This document shows positions 38,158-44,106 of a DNA stretch of 44,106 nucleotides, piece after piece; within the stretch, counting starts at the first letter, position 1, and every line of letters begins with the position of its first letter. The notes beneath the pieces are model-generated. The model ran no database searches and was not told where the DNA came from. It saw nothing but the letters and a program-made list of their open reading frames with translations. The translations under genes and the position numbers were made by a program. Source of the DNA: Spirogloea muscicola (taxonomy: Eukaryota; Streptophyta; Zygnematophyceae; Spirogloeales; Spirogloeaceae); contig WELB01000031.1 of NCBI GenBank assembly GCA_009602725.1, positions 327,331 through 371,436 on the forward strand, given 5' to 3'.

Positions 38158-41100
38158 TCAATTGAGGGCCCCGGAGCCTCGGCCAGCCACGCGGACGCTG
38201 GTGGCGCTGTAGTCTTCCATGCGCATCCCGGAGGCAGCACCCCGAATGCCCACACGCTCCTCTTGCTTCTCGTTCTGGAAGTTCACCAGGTCCTTGTCGT
38301 AGGCCCGGCCGTCATGGCTGCCCGCAGCGTGGTCGTTTGGTGCAGCACCATTGCCATTGGCGCTGGTACCCAGGGCGGTGCCATTGAGCTCGCGGTCACT
38401 GGGCTCCTCGGCCTCCTGCATCGTCCACATGTGTGCATACGTGCCGCTGCGCGCGAGCAGCTCCCGGTGCGTTCCCTGCTCCACGACTACGCCCGCCTCC
38501 ATCACCTGCCAGAGCACATGAAGCAGTAGTAAGCCCCCTACTCCTGAGAATCTCAATTATACTCCCTATTGCAGCAATAGTAGCTGGACATCAAGTAGCC
38601 TATTTGACCAAAAGCTTCAGTGACATGCTGAGATTACAATGATAAGCAGCAAGACTGCCATGAAAAGGAAATTGTGGACTTATTAGATGCATGGGGGCTC
38701 ACAATAATCTTGTCGCAATGCATAATGGTGGACAGGCGATGCGCAACAAAGAGGCAGGTGCGGCCCTTGGCAAGCTCTTTGAGCGAATTCAGAATTGCGG
38801 CCTCTGTAGGGGAGTCCAGCGCGCTCGTCGCCTCGTCGCAGATGAGCAACCGCGGAGCCTGTATGGCCACAGCACAAGTGTCACCTGTCAGTCTCGAGGT
38901 CAAACACACTGCTGAAGGTGTTTGCTGAGGGTGTTGATTGAAGTGAGCACTAGCACTAGCACTCGCTAGCACAGCACAGCCTCGTCCTCAGCAAGGACCG
39001 GAGTGGGGCAATCTTGTGCGAGCAAGTGCGTGATCTTGCCTTGAGAAAAGCTCGTGCAATGGCGACGCGCTGCTTCTCCCCACCGCTCAGCTGCAAAGGA
39101 CAAAACAAATCAAGAGAATTGTGGGCAAATCTAAGAGGGCTCCTATAAGAGGTGATTACAGCATGTGCAACTAACAACATAAATGGCTAAGATGAATGAA
39201 GACAAAGAATAATAAAAAGTTCCCTGATTATGACGACCTTAAGCCATTGCAACAACAAAAATAACCTCTGAGGATCTACACATTGTCTACTCGTGGTGCA
39301 GATCAAGCTCGGCATATATAATCCTTAATATGACAAGTATAGATCCTCCGAGGAACCCAGGCATTGCCATGGAGTCCTGCTGACCTTGAGACCACGCTCG
39401 CCGACCATAGTCTCAAAGCCGTCGGGCATGCCCTTAATTGCATCATACAGCTTCTGCAAGAACATTCCATACAGTCAACATAGCCGCATGAAGAGTGCGC
39501 TTCCTACAGCAGAGAAGCCATGTGCAGGCTAGGTGGTAGTGTTCCAAGAAGTGGCAGGCAGGCTTGTCTATGAGTAATGAATTCATGAGGGTTGAAGTTG
39601 GCCAGAGCCTGCAATGACTTCGAGTCAAGGGGACTCACCGCCTGCTTGGCTGCCTGCTCAACCTCCTCGTCTGTTGCCGACGGCCGGCCATACTGAATAT
39701 TGGCCGCAATGGTGTCATTGAAGAGGACCTGCAAGAGTGAGAGTCTTCCATAAGCGGCCAGCAGTAACCTGCACATGACATGGTCGGCCAGCAAGCAGCC
39801 CCAAAACCCAATTCTCTTACTCTAATCAGATGGAAAGACCAGGTCACCTTGGCCCAGGACTAGCTAGCTACACATCTGCGATCCTGTCTCTCAGCCCTGA
39901 ACATTGAATGTTGCGAGCAAGGTCCAGGAAGGAGGTGCCGCCTACAGTGTCCTGCGGCACGACCGCCACGGCACTCCTCAGCGATGCCTGCCACAGACAA
40001 CACTGGGTCAGGATTGCTTGCCCTCGCACGGGCCAGGCTTAGTGCCGGAAGAATGTCAGCATTGCACGCTGCTCCATCTCAATGTCGACCCTCGCGAGCC
40101 AAGTCTCTTCTAACATAATACATTGACAGTGCAGATGAGATTGCCATGTCATAAAAGCACTCTGCCTGTCCAGAAATCTGCAAACATAGGGCGGCAGCCT
40201 CTGTCGCATGCATTGGAGGCTTGCGGTTCAGCACCATGGTGAGGCTGCGGATCTCATGGTTGTCAAGGTACACGGTGCCAGCCTGGGGGTCGTAGAGGCG
40301 CAGCAGCAGCTTGACGATTGTGGACTTGCCTGAACCTGACGGCCCCACCACTGCAATGCTTTGCCCCGGCTCCGCCACAAAGGACACACCCTTCAGCACC
40401 TGGCGCCGTGTGCAAGAGGGCAGCCAACATGAGCCATCTTCACGTAATTGTCAATGTCATGAAAGCAGACCAGAAGATGTACAAGAAGAGCATCCGTTTA
40501 AAAAAAGGCATTGACAATTACGATAATTTTGTGCAAGATTGGAAGTGGCAAGCAAGAGCCTCGACAGGACCTGGCGTGCTGGCGTGTATCCAAACTCAAC
40601 ATTGTACGCGCGCAGCTTCGCGCCACGGCCCGATGGCTCCAGCTCCACGTCGCCGTCGCACAGTGCCGACTTGGTCCTGGTGAAAGAAAGAGCAGACAAA
40701 AGAACGTGGGCGAAAGCTTGCAACGTGGAGACGACAAAGGTTGTGCGTAGAAGACAAGGCAAAACGAGATAGCTGGCGTAAATTTTAGGAGCAGATTGTT
40801 TCTTAGTTGGCCCAACCGTGCACGTTCATTGAAGGGGGGTGGAGGGGGGGTGGGACCTGAGGATGGTGAACATAGCATCCATGTCCACAAGAGACTGCCG
40901 CAGGTCGCGGTACAGGAAACCCAGGAACTGGAGGTGCACAGAAACCAAGCATGGCACATGAGAGGGCAGCCATCACCGCAGCCATTGGGGCGCTAGAAGG
41001 TGCCTCCATGGGCGGGGAATGAGGGCCAGGCGGCACGACGGACCAAGCGCACGGAAGCTTGGTGCTGCATGGAAGTAAGAGGGTGGGAGGACTGGCTCCA

Positions 41101-43826
41101 GGGGCACCTGGAGCGGCACTGAGAGCTGGAGGATGAGACCGTTGGCGAGCACGAGGTCTCCAGCGGTCATGATGCCCTTGGCGACCCGCATGCCGGCCAT
41201 GGCCATGACCGTCGCCACGCCGAGCGCCAGTATCAGCGCCTGGCCCCCGTTCAGCTTTGCTGAGATGTACTCCGCCTCCACCGATGCCTGCTGATAGCTG
41301 CGCAGCAGGTCATCGTACTGCTCCGCCTCCAGCTGCTCGTTGTTGAACTGCGACCACAGCCACAGCGTCAGCGTGGGCACGGCATGAGTCAGGTCTCGCC
41401 CCTGCCGGCAGATGGATCGGGAGGAAGTAACAGGACAACTATCCGTGATGGCTGCTTCAATGCAGACGTAACGACCAGAGGATGATGTATAGTATAGTGG
41501 GCAACCGTTGCACCACAAGAGCTGTATGTGAAAGGTAAACAATCGTGTGTGGAGTTGCGAATATGGGCTTAGGGAGGCAGCGCGGTGGTCGATGCCCGTG
41601 AGCAAACCTGGACGACAGTTTCGTAGTTGAGGAGTGCGTCCACGACCTTGCCAGTTGTGAGATTGTCCAGCCGATTCACCTGTAGGCAAGGAAGGAGGGA
41701 CGTAGTAAGAAGGGAGGCGCGCAGCATTATAAGTCCGTCACTTCATATGCTTGAGCCGTCATACTTTACGGCATCTTATCATTTTAATGGTTGCATAGTA
41801 CTGCTTATTGACCCTCACGTTGCTGACCTCTAAGCCCACATGGCTAAGACTGAAGAGGAAGGAGGAACAGAGATGACGGAGGCAGGAGTTGAAGCAGTAG
41901 AGGAAGAAGGGTTTGCAAGGCAAGGGGGAGCGCGGTGCCCACCTCCTTGCGGCTGGCAGCGGCGGCCTTGGTGAGGGCAATGGTCCACGCGACGTAGGCG
42001 ACGAAGGTGAGGAGCACGACGCCCGCAAAAGCGGGGCTGATCTGCTTCGCCAGCAGCCCGCACACCAGCGCCAGCTCCACCGCTGTGGGGATGAATGTGA
42101 ACACTGCGGCGCCGCCAGTCCATGCCGCGCCCTCATGAATAGGCACGTGCTCTGCCAGTCTCAGGTGAGAGGGAATGGGAGGAAGGTAGAACGGAAGGAG
42201 GAAGGAGGGAGGGCAGAGGTTGGGAGTGCAGCCTACCAACGGCGCGGAAGATCATGGTGACGGAGCGCTTGCCGCGATCGATGATGCGCGAGAGCCCGCC
42301 AGTCTTGCGCTCGAGGTGGAAGGCCACGTTCATGGCGAGAATGTGCTCGAAGAACTGCAGCGCCACACGGCGTCCCGTTGCCTGCCCTACCGGTGTGAAC
42401 ACTACGTACCGCACCTCGTTGAACAACGCACTCAGGGCCTGCACGTTGGGCATGTGGCAGCTGGCAAGGGGGTCAGCTGTGGCTGTCGTCTCAAAGACAG
42501 CAGCGGTGAAAGAGAGTCAGGGGTGCTTTGACAAAGACGTGCAGGGATGTAGCTCCGAAGTTGGAAGGCTTAAGAGAGTGAAGGGTCGGAGAGGTAAAGG
42601 TATTTGCTTCCAAGAATCAGGGCCTGTGGGCAGGGATGGTGAAAGTAGGAAGTAGCAACAGAGAGGTAAGGGCTTCAGCAGAGGTAAAGGGAGGGGGTGA
42701 GGAGGAGGAGGGAAGAGAGAGTGGTGGCAAAAAGGAGAAGTAGGGACGAGAAGAGCGACGGAAGAAGACAGAATGAGGAAAGTGGAAAGAGAAGGTGGGG
42801 GGGATAAATGAAAAGTGAGCGCAAAGCAAAGCAGAAAAAATTTGGATGAAGGAAGAAAGACAGGAGCTCACAGATGGAGTGTGTACTAGGTGATGGAGAT
42901 GGAGGGTGGAGGGAGGGAGTGTGGAAATGGCAGGGGTGAGGCACACAAGGACTACGGAAGAAGGAGGGGGGGGACCAGGGAGGGAGACCCCAGTCAGGCA
43001 CACACCTTGCTGATGCCCGACATGACAAGCGCAGCAACGGCCGCATAGACCGCTTGCTGGCCCAGGCTAAGGCTGCCGGCCTGCGCGAGGCCGTCCAGGC
43101 CCTGCTTGAAGAGGAGCGGCCCCGCAAGGCCAGCTGCCTGCACACGCTTGCCATGGCCAAAGCTGGTCTGTTGATGAGGTACAGGAAAAGATAAGAGGAC
43201 TCATGGATGTCACGTGCAAGTGAGCATCACTCGGAGTAGGGGTTTGAGCTAAGGAGAAAAGGGTAAGCGGCGCGGTGGAGAGAGCGAAGCACCTTGCCGA
43301 GGACCAGGAGCACTAGTGCGACGGCGAGCCGCCAGCGCAGCGTGCGGTCGCCGGAGGCCAGCGCCCAGAGGTATGGCAGCACCTGACCACCGCAGTTGTG
43401 GCCAGATCAGCGCCTGTTGCCGCAATGCAGGCACTCGATCTCTGCAGCACGCCAGCATCGACGAGAACTCACGCTCTGGATGGAGGAGTCGGCAGGGGGC
43501 TCCGGCAGCGCCAGCGGCCGCGCCGCCGGCCGCCGCTCGCCGTCCCACTGCAGCTCGCCGCGCCCCGGGCTGGAGCTGGCAAAGTCGGCGATGAGCGCCG
43601 CAACGGCAGCTGCTGCCGGCCGCCGCCGCCGCTCTGCCGGCCTCCGGCGGACGTTACGGAGACCCAGTTGCTCGGTGGGACGACATGTCCAAGTGGGTGT
43701 CCTGAGCAGGCGCGCCGGGCCATGCTCCCCGCTGTGGGCGAGGCTGACGGCCCGGCGGCTGTGGCTCTGCCGCTGCCGCAGGGGCAGCCATGCGACCGGC
43801 GCTGCGCAGGCTGCGCTTGACGTCAT
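38158..43826 (-). CDS. Mitochondrial-type ABC half-transporter, ATM1/ABCB7-like, 782 aa
   Basis: Predicted exons, 5' to 3' on the minus strand: 43473-43826, 43293-43382, 43006-43137, 42237-42438, 41943-42103, 41608-41679, 41108-41347, 40857-40927, 40571-40676, 40235-40399, 39946-39987, 39639-39728, 39385-39453, 39040-39090, 38703-38858, 38158-38505. All keep frame (2,349 nt). The first 118 residues are Arg/Ala/Ser-rich, like an organelle transit peptide. The membrane domain follows (about 119-450), with ATM-like blocks [31 protein letters not shown] and [19 protein letters not shown]. The nucleotide-binding domain is complete: Walker [10 protein letters not shown] (495-503), Q-loop VVPQDT (Q543), signature LSGGEKQR (599), Walker [13 protein letters not shown] and H-loop H655. 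ATM1-type proteins export glutathione-linked sulfur compounds from mitochondria. Here the usual WR..FR pocket motif reads AA..SR (306-311). Intron 38859-39039 uses a GC donor. The tail beyond 705 is polar and unusual. Confidence 0.93.
42640..43000. repeat. Purine-rich low-complexity tract in ABC-transporter intron
   Basis: A long stretch of GGA/GAA/GGAGG-rich sequence on the plus strand (pyrimidine-rich on the coding strand) inside the intron between exons 43006-43137 and 42237-42438. It is strongly strand-asymmetric with only scattered interruptions. Confidence 0.8.
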
Positions 43827-43869
43827 GGCGGCTCTGCCCGCATGTCAGAGCGGCAGCTGAGGCCGCTGT

Positions 43870-44106
43870 GGGCTGGCCTGCCCTCCCCCCACCTCCTCCT
43901 CCCTCTCTCTCGCCTCCCTCAATCTCTCCCTCTCAGTCACTCCCTCTCTCTCCCTCCCTCCTCCACCCCCTCCTCCCTCCCTCCTCCCTCACTGCCTCTC
44001 TCCCTCCTGCGATGTCGATCTGCCCCACATACCCCTCCTACCAGGCTCTCAGGCCCGGTCCCCCGGGCGGGCGCACTTCTCCCTCGCCCTCCCTCCCTCC
44101 TCCCTC
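43870..44106. repeat. Pyrimidine-rich tract upstream of the ABC-transporter gene
   Basis: C/T-rich sequence (CCCTCC and CTCTC units) fills the end of the window just upstream of the minus-strand ATG at 43826, so on the gene's sense strand it is a GA-rich upstream region. It may contribute GAGA-like promoter sequence or be a simple microsatellite. It continues past the window edge. Confidence 0.8.

Overview
The window is nuclear DNA of a green plant-lineage eukaryote. The best guess is a streptophyte alga or an early-diverging land plant. Evidence seen in the sequence: many spliceosomal introns of about 50-650 bp with GT-AG borders, CCCTAAA-type telomeric repeats, and protein families typical of plants (a four-CBS plus PB1 protein, a nepenthesin/nucellin-type aspartic protease, an organelle-type RecA, a plant-type TTC38, and a TIR-NB-ARC protein). 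The species is not determined. I rebuilt exons by hand from splice borders plus reading-frame continuity; for five genes every predicted junction keeps frame.

Layout. 1-121 is pure poly-A. 122-3667 (+) is an intronless TIR-NB-ARC-TPR gene whose 5' end is cut by the poly-A. 4664-9929 (-) is a 15-exon, three-pass membrane protein of unknown function. ~10959-15357 (+) is a TTC38-like TPR protein with an unresolved start. 15358-18100 is a repeat-rich stretch with telomere-like repeats, a 526-bp N gap and a (GA)n microsatellite. 18103-19519 (+) is an unrecognised small membrane protein, only partly modelled. 20954-21370 (-) is a weak hypothetical ORF. 22690-~26966 (-) is an organelle RecA recombinase. 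27689-32370 (+) is a CBSCBSPB-type protein, divergent from RecA. 32996-36883 (-) is a secreted aspartic protease. 38158-43826 (-) is a mitochondrial-type ABC half-transporter of the ATM1/ABCB7 group. The window ends in C/T-rich low-complexity DNA.

The genes look like ordinary chromosomal neighbours, not an operon or a dedicated cluster; I see no shared pathway. The items most worth a second look are the TIR-NB-ARC-TPR gene (TPRs in place of leucine-rich repeats, catalytic Glu kept), the ABC transporter's loss of one of two conserved binding-pocket arginines, two GC-AG introns, a dispersed short repeat family with a small hairpin, and a perfect 13-bp inverted repeat near 37.55 kb.
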